Source of the DNA: a virus
DNA: 36,823 nucleotides
Virus record (IMG/VR): IMGVR_UViG_3300037041_002243
Coordinates: 1-36,823 of that record
Direction: 5' to 3' (one strand)
Shown: positions 29,670 to 36,823 of the stretch, piece by piece
Position numbering within the stretch: position 1 is the first letter of the stretch
Layout of the letters: each line of letters opens with the position of its first letter
Translations under genes and position numbers: made by a program
The notes under the pieces: model-generated
Seen by the model: the letters and a program-made list of their open reading frames with translations, nothing else
Told to the model about the DNA's origin: nothing
The model's database searches: none

Positions 29670-30602
29670 ATGAGCATTACCGCTCCTTTCGTTGATGGCC
29701 GCATCGGAAAAGCCATCGACACCGCCGTCGCCCCTGCCTACTCGCTGGCCGCCTTGGCCGCGATGATCCCCAACAACCTGTCGTCTGGCGAGTCGATCAA
29801 CCTCGACTTCCTTGGCGCAATCCCCGGTTTCAAAAAGTGGACCGACAAGCGTCAAAGTTCGCAGTTCGTCCCCTACGCCTGGTCAATGAAAAACGAAAAA
29901 TTCGAAGATTCCATCGTCGTACCAGACGAATGGTTGATCAACGACAAAACCGAACTGGTCGATATGCGCATCGGTCAACTCGTTGCCAAATACGCGATTT
30001 GGCCAGGTGCCCTGATCGCATCATTAATCAACGCCTCTGAATCTGCCCTTTGCTTTGACGGTAAGGCATTCTTTGCCGACGATCACGTCTGGGGCAATAG
30101 TGGCACCATCGATAACAAGATCGCTGTAGCAGCAGCCTCTGGCACAACCCCAACGGTTGAAGAATTTGCTCAAGGCATCTTGTCTGCTTACTCGCAGATC
30201 ACCGGGTTCCTTGATGATCAAGGCGAACCGATCAACGAATCGATCACCGATCTCAAAATCGTTGTTGGCAACTCCCTGGCCGGAACTGCCCTGCAAGCGA
30301 TCCAGAACACCATGTTAGACACTGGCTCCGGCACGATCGACAACCCCGTTAAAGGCCTCTCAGCTGCCGGTGTCAAGATCACCCTGGTCGCCTCGCCACG
30401 CATCACGCTGTCCAGCAAGTTTGCTATGGTCAACACCAGTCCAAACGCCTGCCCGTTCATCTTCAGCGAAAACGTCGCCCTTCGCAATCGCACGATCAAG
30501 GATGATCGTCACGATCGCGACCGCTGGGAACACGGCCTGAAGGCTGTCGGAAACGCGGCCTTTGGCATGTTCACCGACGCGGTGCTCTGCGAATTCACTT
30601 GA
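29670..30602 (+). CDS. Major capsid protein, Mu gpT-like
   Basis: A 310-residue protein with an AAAGAGAAAA ribosome site. It matches the pattern of the Mu major head subunit gpT: FKKWTDKRQSSQFVPYAWSM, NEKFEDSIVVPDEWLIND, YAIWPGALIASLINASESAL, then CFDGKAFFADDHVWGNSGTI and a later FIFSENVALRNRTIKDDRHD. It forms the capsid shell with an HK97-type fold. The pairing of a Mu-type capsid with lambda-type portal and protease-scaffold is mosaic. A hairpin follows the stop at 30620. Confidence 0.85.
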   Translation: MSITAPFVDGRIGKAIDTAVAPAYSLAALAAMIPNNLSSGESINLDFLGAIPGFKKWTDKRQSSQFVPYAWSMKNEKFEDSIVVPDEWLINDKTELVDMRIGQLVAKYAIWPGALIASLINASESALCFDGKAFFADDHVWGNSGTIDNKIAVAAASGTTPTVEEFAQGILSAYSQITGFLDDQGEPINESITDLKIVVGNSLAGTALQAIQNTMLDTGSGTIDNPVKGLSAAGVKITLVASPRITLSSKFAMVNTSPNACPFIFSENVALRNRTIKDDRHDRDRWEHGLKAVGNAAFGMFTDAVLCEFT

Positions 30603-30619
30603 ACACCCTGAATCCTCGT

Positions 30620-30646
30620 CCCCCTGAGCCAGCATTGGCCAGGGGG
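30620..30646 (+). terminator. Hairpin after the capsid gene
   Basis: CCCCCTG, a bulged A, then GCCA pairs with TGGC and CAGGGGG around a GCAT loop, giving 11 bp. It begins 18 bases after the capsid stop. There is no U tail, so it may reduce readthrough or protect the capsid message rather than end transcription. The next gene is 39 bases on. Confidence 0.5.
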
Positions 30647-30684
30647 CGGGATCACACCATGAACCTCTGAGACAAGGAAACTCC

Positions 30685-31086
30685 ATGTCCGACCCAGCAT
30701 ACGCAGAAGTCCGCTGCCTTCGCCCAATTCGAGTTGGCAAAGAAACCCTGCAAAAGGGTGACATCTATTGCGCCATCAAGCTCCCATCCAAGGAACGACT
30801 CGATCACTTCCGCCGAAACCTGCGCTGGTCCGCGTTTGAAGTTGTCGAGGTCGATGGCCGCAGCATCAAAGGGGCCGTCAAAGATACCCGCGAACGAGCA
30901 ATCAAAGACCTCATGAAAATTGATGGCATCGGCGAAAACATTGCCGGACACCTCTTCGACGTTCACGGGATTAAAAATATCAATGACCTGGCAAACGCCA
31001 TCACCACCAGTCCCAATAAATTGATGACCGAAAAGACCCTTGGCATCACCGAAAAAACCATTGAACATTGGCAACGGCAACTGTAA
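30685..31086 (+). CDS. Small head protein with a helix-hairpin-helix
   Basis: A 133-residue protein (ribosome site AAGGAAAC). It has a basic beta-rich first half (CLRPIRVGKETLQKGDIYCA) and a C-terminal helix-hairpin-helix (KDLMKIDGIGENIAGHLFDV, residues about 74-93, with G-I-G). The HhH is a general nucleic-acid-binding or protein-protein motif. At this place a head-tail connector or a DNA-end-binding protein is likely. No exact family is recognised. Confidence 0.6.
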   Translation: MSDPAYAEVRCLRPIRVGKETLQKGDIYCAIKLPSKERLDHFRRNLRWSAFEVVEVDGRSIKGAVKDTRERAIKDLMKIDGIGENIAGHLFDVHGIKNINDLANAITTSPNKLMTEKTLGITEKTIEHWQRQL

Positions 31087-31091
31087 CACCC

Positions 31092-31496
31092 ATGACTCTC
31101 GCCGACCAAATCGCCAGCGACCTGGGAAATCTCTTCTCCCCGACATCAGGCCTCGCCCAGGCACTCACGTTCACCCGCGTTGATACCGGCGAATCCTTTA
31201 CCGTCTCTGGCATCCTTTGGGAACCAGCATCATTCAATACTGAGATGGGCATCGTCGGCATCGAATCTGAAAAACGTATTGCCACTCTCTGCATCCTGAA
31301 ATCCGCCCTCGCCGCCGCACTCGCATCCCGCACCGTTCAAGAACCTTGGACAGGCGACATCGTCAAAGAAGCCTCAAATCGCGAATGGAAAATTAGAGTC
31401 TTCCGCGATGACCGCATCGCCCAGACCTGGACCATCGAACTGATCAGCGCCAAAGTCAAATCCCACTCCGGCCCCGGAACGCGCCAACAGCAATGA
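31092..31496 (+). CDS. Head-tail joining / head-closure type protein
   Basis: The start is taken as the ATG 31092 (five bases after the previous stop), not the ATG 31068. The product is 134 residues with helix LADQIASDLGNLFSPTSGLA, then strands and a helix (RIATLCILKSALAAALASRT) and a C-terminal strand set (REWKIRVFRDDRIAQTWTIE). Short mixed proteins at the end of the head module are usually stoppers or adaptors (lambda FII position). It is coupled to the next gene by ATGA. Confidence 0.58.
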   Translation: MTLADQIASDLGNLFSPTSGLAQALTFTRVDTGESFTVSGILWEPASFNTEMGIVGIESEKRIATLCILKSALAAALASRTVQEPWTGDIVKEASNREWKIRVFRDDRIAQTWTIELISAKVKSHSGPGTRQQQ

Positions 31497-32269
31497 GAAC
31501 TCTCCAAACAAATTGTAAGGTATTCAGGGTCTATAACAAGACCACAGGGAACCTCGTGACCGGACTGACCTTGTCTGACTTCACGATCTATGCAGAAAAT
31601 GTTGTCTTCGGAGCGATAACATTTTCAACCTGGACTCATAACGCCTCGCTTCTTGCCTCATCCCGCCGCCCTGGCGCCTATGGTCTGTTTTTCACCATGC
31701 CTTCACCCGGCCCATGCTGGTGGATCGAGGCCTTCCCAAACAACGCGAATTACTCGACTGACATATCATATTGGAACGGGGAATTGACCGTCCAGGACGA
31801 AGATTCTCTATTCAGTAACCTTGCCCGCGCCTCAATCGTTGAAGTCTCCAACGCCACCGCCGGATCACAATACGCAATCCGCCTCAACGCATACCGGCGC
31901 AACGAATTCACCCTGGTATTCAAAACCGGCAATGTCCTGACAGACTTTACCCAGTATTACAACCTTAAACTTGGTGTCAGAACCGCAGACCAAACAACCA
32001 AGAAACTCGACGCCTATAACGGATCGCCAACCGGATTCGTCCTCACCGGCGACAACGTCGGCAACCTCAATATCGTCTTCCCCGCAACGACTGGCACCCT
32101 CAACAGTGTCGCAGACATCTACAGTTACCTCGCAGCAGGCGCAGTCTCCAGCGATCCCCTCTACTGGGATGTCTCAGGCAACCGCACCAACAACGACGAA
32201 ACCACCCGCGAACAAATCGTCAAGGGCGGATCCACGATCATCATCGATCGCCGGGAGTTTGGCACATGA
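31493..32269 (+). CDS. Beta-sandwich virion protein, possible fibre base
   Basis: A 258-residue protein with ATGA coupling at its start and a 4-base overlap (ATGA) with the next gene. Two beta domains are apparent: residues 1-110 (CKVFRVYNKTTGNLVTGLTL, PSPGPCWWIEAFPNNANYST) and residues 120-250 (AIRLNAYRRNEFTLVFKTGN, DQTTKKLDAYNGSPTGFVLT). Similar paired sandwiches lie at the N-terminus of baseplate or fibre proteins. A link between head-neck and fibre is possible. No exact family is recognised. Confidence 0.6.
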   Translation: MRTLQTNCKVFRVYNKTTGNLVTGLTLSDFTIYAENVVFGAITFSTWTHNASLLASSRRPGAYGLFFTMPSPGPCWWIEAFPNNANYSTDISYWNGELTVQDEDSLFSNLARASIVEVSNATAGSQYAIRLNAYRRNEFTLVFKTGNVLTDFTQYYNLKLGVRTADQTTKKLDAYNGSPTGFVLTGDNVGNLNIVFPATTGTLNSVADIYSYLAAGAVSSDPLYWDVSGNRTNNDETTREQIVKGGSTIIIDRREFGT

Positions 32270-33303
32270 CCCAAAACGCCGGAGTCCCAATTTTCGAACC
32301 AACCGCAGTAGCAGTCGCGGTCCACTCAGCCCTGACCATCGGGGTACACGGAATCTCAGCCGCAGGCGCGGAGCTCATTGACGATGCCACTGCCGCCGCG
32401 CAAAGAACGACCTTAGATGTTCCTGGGCTCAACACAGCAAATACCCTCACCGGCGCTCAAAAAGTCCAAGCCGCTGCGAACCAGGACGCGATCGAATTCA
32501 TCGGTCGCGCAGGAGGGACGAGTGGGTTCAAGGTTTCTGTCACACCGTTGGCGTTGTCTGCGAATAGAACGCTTTCCTTACCCGATGAAACGGGAACAAT
32601 CGCAACCAGAAACGCCCAAACCTTTTTGGGTATGCAAATTTTTGACTTTGGTACAGGCGCAATACCAACCGAAATTTCTTCTTCAACACTGCGTATCATC
32701 GGCGAAAACAACGCTTACCCAGGAATCGAAATCACAGGATTCTACGGCTCTAACCCTTCTGGATGCTCGGTGTTGGGCAGGGGAATCGGAGGAACCAGAG
32801 ACGCTATTGCGGCAACGGTCGCAAACTCGACTTTGATCGGCATGGGCGGGTTTGGATACAGTGGGTCTGTCCTAACCGGACAAGTGGCCAGATTTATTGT
32901 GGTGGCTGACGGCACCTTTTCTGCATCAAATTACGGGGCATATTTTCAGTGGGATTCAACGCCAAACAGCTCCACCGCTCGCGCAACTTGGATGACGCTC
33001 AGGAAAGGCGTTTTGTCGCTCACAAACACCACAGACGCAACAGATAAAGACACAGGTTCCATCGTAACTGAAGGCGGCATCGGCGCAGAGAAGTCGATAT
33101 TTGCTGGTGGTGACATGCAATGCTCCGGCGTGATCAAGATCGACGGCACACAGGTTGTTAAAGAACAACAGTCTGCAATCGCAGACGTTTCCACCGCAGA
33201 CGCCACAGATTTAACAAGCGCAATCTCCTTGGCAAATGCGAACAAATCAAAGATCAATTCAATCATAGCCATGGTCAGAACCCACGGCCTCATCGCAACC
33301 TGA
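32266..33303 (+). CDS. Fibre-like virion protein
   Basis: A 345-residue protein. The N-terminus has AVHSALTIGVHGISAAGAEL. Then come TLTGAQKVQAAANQDAIEFI and LALSANRTLSLPDETGTIAT, the 'LSLPD-TGTIA' type of repeat common in phage tail fibres. A Gly/Ser-rich middle follows (GEIT-like FYGSNPSGCSVLGRGIGG). The C-terminal 50 residues are a short helical bundle (ATDLTSAISLANANKSKINS) that could trimerise. ATGA overlap with the previous gene. Probably a side or tail fibre, or a head fibre. Confidence 0.65.
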   Translation: MTQNAGVPIFEPTAVAVAVHSALTIGVHGISAAGAELIDDATAAAQRTTLDVPGLNTANTLTGAQKVQAAANQDAIEFIGRAGGTSGFKVSVTPLALSANRTLSLPDETGTIATRNAQTFLGMQIFDFGTGAIPTEISSSTLRIIGENNAYPGIEITGFYGSNPSGCSVLGRGIGGTRDAIAATVANSTLIGMGGFGYSGSVLTGQVARFIVVADGTFSASNYGAYFQWDSTPNSSTARATWMTLRKGVLSLTNTTDATDKDTGSIVTEGGIGAEKSIFAGGDMQCSGVIKIDGTQVVKEQQSAIADVSTADATDLTSAISLANANKSKINSIIAMVRTHGLIAT

Positions 33304-33312
33304 AGGAATCAA

Positions 33313-33489
33313 ATGAAGACGTACACGATCACAGATCAGCAACTCCAACTTTTGGCGCAAGGTATTGGCAAATCGCTGAATGCTCTTGAGGCTTTCGCCG
33401 TCAATACCACGTTTGCCCAGATCCAGGCCGCAGAAATCAAACCGAAGGAAGAAACCCCATGCGCGGAAAATACGACCAAATCGAACTAG
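33313..33489 (+). CDS. 58-residue small protein
   Basis: A short gene with an AAGGAATC ribosome site before its ATG. The sequence is helical (KTYTITDQQLQLLAQGIGKS then LNALEAFAVNTTFAQIQAAE) with a Lys/Glu end. Its last 31 bases overlap the next gene. The length, ribosome site and coupling argue for a real gene. It may be a fibre accessory or chaperone. Confidence 0.5.
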   Translation: MKTYTITDQQLQLLAQGIGKSLNALEAFAVNTTFAQIQAAEIKPKEETPCAENTTKSN

Positions 33490-33806
33490 ACGGGCAGACC
33501 CGCACGCGGAGTCAAAAGCAAACGGTGGTCACCCCCTCCGGCGGCATTCCGTCTATCGAAATCTGCGAGCAAGAAATGGTCAAACTCTCTGGCAATGGCG
33601 AAGTGGTCTTGCGCGAAACCCCTGCATTTTCAGTGAACCTCACTCCGACAAGACTAGCAAAAACATTCCCACTGAGAAACCCCGTTGACGATTCTCTGCT
33701 TGGCCAGACGGTTGACGGTAACCAAGCGATGGCGTTTTACTACAGTTTTATCAGAGATTGCCAGATCGAACGCGACAATTCACAGACATCAGCACCACAG
33801 GAATAA
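33459..33806 (+). CDS. Small virion-region protein, unknown
   Basis: A 115-residue protein. The ribosome site is GAAGGAAGAAACCCC, within the preceding gene, so the two are coupled. It is a mixed beta protein (QTVVTPSGGIPSIEICEQEM, LSGNGEVVLRETPAFSVNLT) with a helical end (QAMAFYYSFIRDCQIERDN). No family is recognised. It lies between fibre and lysis genes. Confidence 0.58.
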   Translation: MRGKYDQIELDGQTRTRSQKQTVVTPSGGIPSIEICEQEMVKLSGNGEVVLRETPAFSVNLTPTRLAKTFPLRNPVDDSLLGQTVDGNQAMAFYYSFIRDCQIERDNSQTSAPQE

Positions 33807-33811
33807 ATATC

Positions 33812-34159
33812 ATGGCCGACGAGTCTTTGGGCGCAGGATCAATCACCACAATTTGCGTTGCCGTCATCGGTGGGGTCTTCGCCCTGGTCAAATTATTTGG
33901 GACAAAAATCTGGGACATGATGTTGAGGCAAATCAATGAGCGTATCTCAAAGATGGATGAGCGGATCACGAGCCTCGAAAAACAACTCGAAGAATCGAAA
34001 GCAAAAGAATGTAGATTTGCAGACTGCACAGGCGGGCGACCCTGCGATGATCTTGTGCGACGACTGACCATCGAATCCGCAGACTTTCCAACTTCGCACA
34101 AAGAAACTAGATTCATGGATCCACAAATCACCCTCGAAAGCAGAAAGGGAAAGAAATGA
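33812..34159 (+). CDS. Holin candidate, single transmembrane helix
   Basis: The start is the ATG 33812 (frame open upstream to 33758). The product is 115 residues. Residues about 10-30 are one strongly hydrophobic segment (SITTICVAVIGGVFALVKLF). A coiled coil follows (RISKMDERITSLEKQLEESK), then Cys pairs and a charged tail. One-TM, short, followed by a lipoprotein: this is the usual form of a class III holin or an anti-holin/XhlA-like membrane protein beside spanin genes. It is coupled to the next gene by ATGA. Confidence 0.6.
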   Translation: MADESLGAGSITTICVAVIGGVFALVKLFGTKIWDMMLRQINERISKMDERITSLEKQLEESKAKECRFADCTGGRPCDDLVRRLTIESADFPTSHKETRFMDPQITLESRKGKK

Positions 34160-34632
34160 GATATGCAATTGCTTTCATTTTTCTGGCGTTTCTTGCGTCT
34201 TGCACTTCGCAGGCGCGGACCCAAACGCAGACTCGGACGGTGGGTGTTCAGGCAGGCCAGGAAGTCAACATTTCCACGACAAGCACCACTCTTGCATCCG
34301 AGACCTCGGGGGTCGATGTTGCGGCGCTTGTGAGTGCTGCCGTCCAAGCATCACAAGGAAAGATCCTCGGGGCCTTGGAAGCGATCAAACCGCAACCGCT
34401 GCCAAACTTCCCAAGCGTTGAACAAATCTCAAGCGCGGTCAGTACCTCGATGCCGAAACCCGGAACAGACTGGGGAACCGTTGGCGCGAGTGGACTCGCA
34501 ACTCTTATGGCCACAATTTACGCAATGATGCAACGAAAAGAGAAAAAGACGATTGAACTCGACCGCGACAAGACGTATGATGATTATATAGAAGTCTGCA
34601 AAAAAACCCCTCCTGAATCCTTGAAAGGATAA
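34156..34632 (+). CDS. Unimolecular spanin candidate (lipoprotein with a C-terminal TM)
   Basis: A 158-residue protein, ATGA-coupled to the holin candidate. The signal peptide RYAIAFIFLAFLASC has lipobox L-A-S-C, Cys16. A Thr/Gln/Ala-rich, low-complexity periplasmic segment spans about residues 17-105. A transmembrane segment lies at 107-125 (GTVGASGLATLMATIYAMM), followed by a positive RKEKK and a C-terminal acidic tail. An outer-membrane lipid anchor plus an inner-membrane helix in one chain is the u-spanin design (T1 gp11 as the known example). It would join and fuse the two membranes at the end of lysis. A simple Rz1-like lipoprotein is the alternative. Confidence 0.66.
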   Translation: MRYAIAFIFLAFLASCTSQARTQTQTRTVGVQAGQEVNISTTSTTLASETSGVDVAALVSAAVQASQGKILGALEAIKPQPLPNFPSVEQISSAVSTSMPKPGTDWGTVGASGLATLMATIYAMMQRKEKKTIELDRDKTYDDYIEVCKKTPPESLKG

Positions 34633-34635
34633 CCC

Positions 34636-35043
34636 ATGACAGTCCAACTATCAACGGCAGTGCGCAACGCTCGCCTCGACGCAATCGAAACCGCAATCGG
34701 CACATCCGCAGTCCTGAAAATCCGCACAGGCGCGCAGCCAGCCGACTGCGCAACCGCAGACTCAGGCACAGTTCTGGCAACAATCACGCTGCCATCAGAT
34801 TGGGCCAACGCTGCGTCAGGTGGCAGCAAAACCAAAACAGGCACATGGCAGGACGCCAGCGCCGATAACTCTGGCACCGCTGCCCATTATCGCCTGTACG
34901 CAAGCGACGGCACTACCTGCCATGAACAGGGTTCTGTGACCGTTACGGGCGGCGGCGGAGATCTGACGCTTGACAGCGTTTCCATCACCGCTGGCCAGGT
35001 CGTGACCATCAGCACTTGGACTAAAACAGACGGAAACGCCTAG
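34636..35043 (+). CDS. Small Ser/Thr-rich virion protein
   Basis: A 135-residue protein three bases after the spanin stop (ribosome site AAAGGATAACCC). It opens with a helix (STAVRNARLDAIETAIGTSA), then ASGGSKTKTGTWQDASADNS, YRLYASDGTTCHEQGSVTVT and a C-terminal GGGGDLTLDSVSITAGQVVT. This arrangement recurs in many phage genomes as a short virion protein of unknown function. A head or tail decoration is the usual guess. Confidence 0.62.
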   Translation: MTVQLSTAVRNARLDAIETAIGTSAVLKIRTGAQPADCATADSGTVLATITLPSDWANAASGGSKTKTGTWQDASADNSGTAAHYRLYASDGTTCHEQGSVTVTGGGGDLTLDSVSITAGQVVTISTWTKTDGNA

Positions 35044-35058
35044 CAATCTGGAGTTCTC

Positions 35059-35259
35059 ATGCCGTGGTCATTCCTCGAATCAAAAGACACTTCATACGCC
35101 CCTCCACCGGAGGGGTATGTTGCGAAGTTGCTGGCGTTCGTTGACGAAAACGCGACTGAGAGGTCGATCCCTGTCTTTCTTCCGGTCAATCATACCGATG
35201 TAGACGTTACGCGGTTGGTCGAGAAAACTAAAGCGAACCTCGACGCGGGGGAATTGTAA
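35059..35259 (+). CDS. 66-residue small protein
   Basis: An ATG at 35059, after a CTGGAG ribosome site, and a 1-base overlap of its TAA with the next ATG (35259). The sequence (PPPEGYVAKLLAFVDENATE, then PVNHTDVDVTRLVEKTKANL) is small and mixed. No function is recognised. Coupled to the long wrap-around gene, it may be an assembly partner for that fibre. Confidence 0.58.
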   Translation: MPWSFLESKDTSYAPPPEGYVAKLLAFVDENATERSIPVFLPVNHTDVDVTRLVEKTKANLDAGEL

Positions 35260-36823
35260 TGGCAAAAAAGTTTATGCGACCAGGGGCTGGTAACAATGCG
35301 AACGACGGATCTACAAGGGATCTCGCCGTACGGGGATTTAACAATGGGGCAACTGCGCCACGTTGCGAACCCGGTGATCTGTGGGCGCTTGAAGCCTCAA
35401 TCACAGGCAGTCTCTCAGGATGCAGCATCACCGCAGGCGCCACAACGCTGACGCTGCCGTCGGGGAATCACAGGATACTTACCCTTTGCGACTCGACCAC
35501 TGGGTGGACGTTTGCGACCAATATCACTGGTGCAGCGTCAACCTCTCGATGGGAGGGTACTAACTCCGTATCGTTCACCCCGGCGGCGGCGTTTGGTACG
35601 GGGCAGATTGGGTACTTCGATCTAGGGTCCACGGTCGATCTATCCGCGTTCAGTGCTATCCATGCGGCGATCAACACTGGAAGTGTCGCTCAAGTCATTA
35701 CGCTCAAACTGTGTAGCGATGCGTCAGCTACCACAGTCGTTGCAACGCTCACCTACGACGGAAAAGCCGCGATAACTGCGTTTCATTCAGCGCTGTTCAA
35801 AAATGGCGCCGCGCTCCCGAGCAACGTCCGAAGCATTGCCGTTGAGGTGTCTGCTGACCCTGGCACCACTGCGATTCTTATCGACTGCATCGCGGCTTGC
35901 CACGACCCTGCCGTCACCCCCAACAGCATAACGCCTTGGTCTGTATTCAGTAAAGCCTCGACGAAAGCGAATATATACAGCACCGCTCAAGACACTAGTC
36001 TGCAATCGATCCGGCATTTTTTAACCGATACCACTGCGACTCTGCTCGGCACTGGCGTGGCTGGCACGCAAACTGGCTGCGTCTGGCCTCACGCGAGTTT
36101 TAGCAGCGGCACGCTGTACGTTTGGCATGCCGACCAGAATGACACTCTCGCGGCAAGTTCAAACAGTGACGCGAACACTCTGTCAGAGGCCGGGACTGCA
36201 TCGGCAGTATCGGTCTATGAAGGTGGGTACAATCGAACGGATATGTCCACTCTGGACACGGATGGTCTTACCGTGCTGATGGTTTCCAACTTTACTGGCC
36301 AGTCTATGCGAATGCAGCAATTTACCGAGTTGCGTAACTGCGTGTTCATCGGCCAAGTCCACGCGGGGCCTAACGGGGCAACATTTGCAAAGATGGTAAA
36401 TTGTGCGTTCGTTGGGGTTGTTGCGGTTGGAGTGCAAATGGGGTTGCGTGCCGACTGCATCTTTGACAAGGTGATTCTTGCCGGTTCAGCAAACACCGCT
36501 GACACAGCAATAGCAAGCACCGCTGACAGGTCCAAGTACATCTCCATGAAACTGACAAACATGCGCCCATCTATGGCGCTTGGCGAAGGTTTGCAGTTAG
36601 AGGATTTATGGTGCCGTCAGTCAACGTCGTACGGCATGACGTTCACAAGTGGGTCATGCCGACAAGGGTATAATGTCAATAAAATTAACGTCGCCGGAGC
36701 AACAACTGCCGATCTCAGGTGTGCCTCCGCTGGCGTGTCGATTAAGATATACGACGCGACACTCGCTGGATCGACAAAATTGAGCACCACCGCAGGTTGC
36801 ATCATGGTGCAAAACTACGGCGG
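35259..36823 (+). CDS. N-terminal part of the wrap-around tail/fibre protein (continues at 1-563)
   Basis: The frame opens at ATG 35259 (KKFMRPGAGNNANDGSTRDL) and stays open to the window end. It continues in phase at base 3. The total is 2001 nt and about 666 residues. Ser/Thr/Ala/Gly-rich. The N-terminal part has GFNNGATAPRCEPGDLWALE. The middle (FTNLRNCVFIGQVHAGP-like, about residues 360-480) has regularly spaced short hydrophobic runs with N-x-[VF]-x-G, as in right-handed beta-helix spikes. A receptor-binding or polysaccharide-active spike is possible, but no catalytic residues are assigned. No signal peptide is present. Confidence 0.75.
   Translation, partial: MAKKFMRPGAGNNANDGSTRDLAVRGFNNGATAPRCEPGDLWALEASITGSLSGCSITAGATTLTLPSGNHRILTLCDSTTGWTFATNITGAASTSRWEGTNSVSFTPAAAFGTGQIGYFDLGSTVDLSAFSAIHAAINTGSVAQVITLKLCSDASATTVVATLTYDGKAAITAFHSALFKNGAALPSNVRSIAVEVSADPGTTAILIDCIAACHDPAVTPNSITPWSVFSKASTKANIYSTAQDTSLQSIRHFLTDTTATLLGTGVAGTQTGCVWPHASFSSGTLYVWHADQNDTLAASSNSDANTLSEAGTASAVSVYEGGYNRTDMSTLDTDGLTVLMVSNFTGQSMRMQQFTELRNCVFIGQVHAGPNGATFAKMVNCAFVGVVAVGVQMGLRADCIFDKVILAGSANTADTAIASTADRSKYISMKLTNMRPSMALGEGLQLEDLWCRQSTSYGMTFTSGSCRQGYNVNKINVAGATTADLRCASAGVSIKIYDATLAGSTKLSTTAGCIMVQNYG
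36697..36823. repeat. Right copy of the 127-bp terminal direct repeat
   Basis: Identical to bases 1-127. See the left copy: the exact match and the continuing reading frame show the sequence closes on itself. The unit length is 36696 bp after removing one copy. Confidence 0.93.

Noticed and set aside
35228-36570. Several minus-strand frames over the wrap-around gene
   Set aside because: They are shadows of the plus gene's G+C-rich codons and have no ribosome sites.

Overview
The window is one complete circular or circularly permuted phage genome, with a unit length of about 36.7 kb. Its first 127 bases (1-127) are repeated exactly as its last 127 (36697-36823). One long tail-type reading frame runs off the right end and continues in frame at the left end (35259 to 36823, then 1 to 563). 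127 is also a usual largest assembly k-mer, so the repeat is probably an assembly overlap and not a biological terminal repeat. No tRNA, rRNA, CRISPR array or insertion sequence was seen. The host cannot be named. Two lipoproteins with lipoboxes, one of them built like a one-protein spanin, point to a Gram-negative (two-membrane) host.

Layout. (1) 1-10287, plus strand: end of the wrap-around tail protein, an 11-copy 21-residue repeat protein, then the tail module: completion protein, major tail protein, two small proteins, a short tape measure, tail-tip proteins and two probable fibre or receptor-binding proteins. (2) 10345-11559, minus strand: a lipoprotein that may be a superinfection factor, and a regulator with an HTH head and a serine-recombinase-like coiled-coil tail. 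(3) 11560-14435: a control region of small genes on both strands, including a Cro-like HTH protein, overlapping antisense frames and a possible leaderless promoter, leading into a translationally coupled early operon. (4) 14432-21697: a 1001-residue CHC2/Toprim/D5-type primase-helicase with a peculiar DNA element inside its 3' end, small unknown genes, a Lys/Glu-rich repeat protein, a lambda Nu1-like small terminase, a ParB-like protein and SSB. (5) 21698-25716: a two-gene cassette bounded by inverted hairpins, a lambda gpA-like large terminase, two zinc-ribbon proteins and an HTH protein. (6) 25717-31496: head module with gpW-like protein, lambda-type portal, gpC-like S49 protease with a nested in-frame scaffold start, decoration protein, Mu gpT-like major capsid protein and neck proteins. 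(7) 31493-35259: fibre-like proteins and a lysis group (single-TM holin candidate and unimolecular spanin candidate), with no recognisable endolysin.

How it fits together. Almost everything from about 13 kb round the circle to 10.3 kb is read on the plus strand, with many 4-base ATGA overlaps, so it behaves as long coupled operons. The head is a mosaic of lambda-like packaging, portal and protease-scaffold genes with a Mu-type capsid protein. The tail has a tape measure and tube protein but no recognisable sheath, so a siphovirus is likely. No integrase catalytic domain is visible. The repressor-like gene nevertheless carries what looks like the tail of a serine recombinase, so the phage is either a derived, formerly temperate phage or one that maintains lysogeny some other way.
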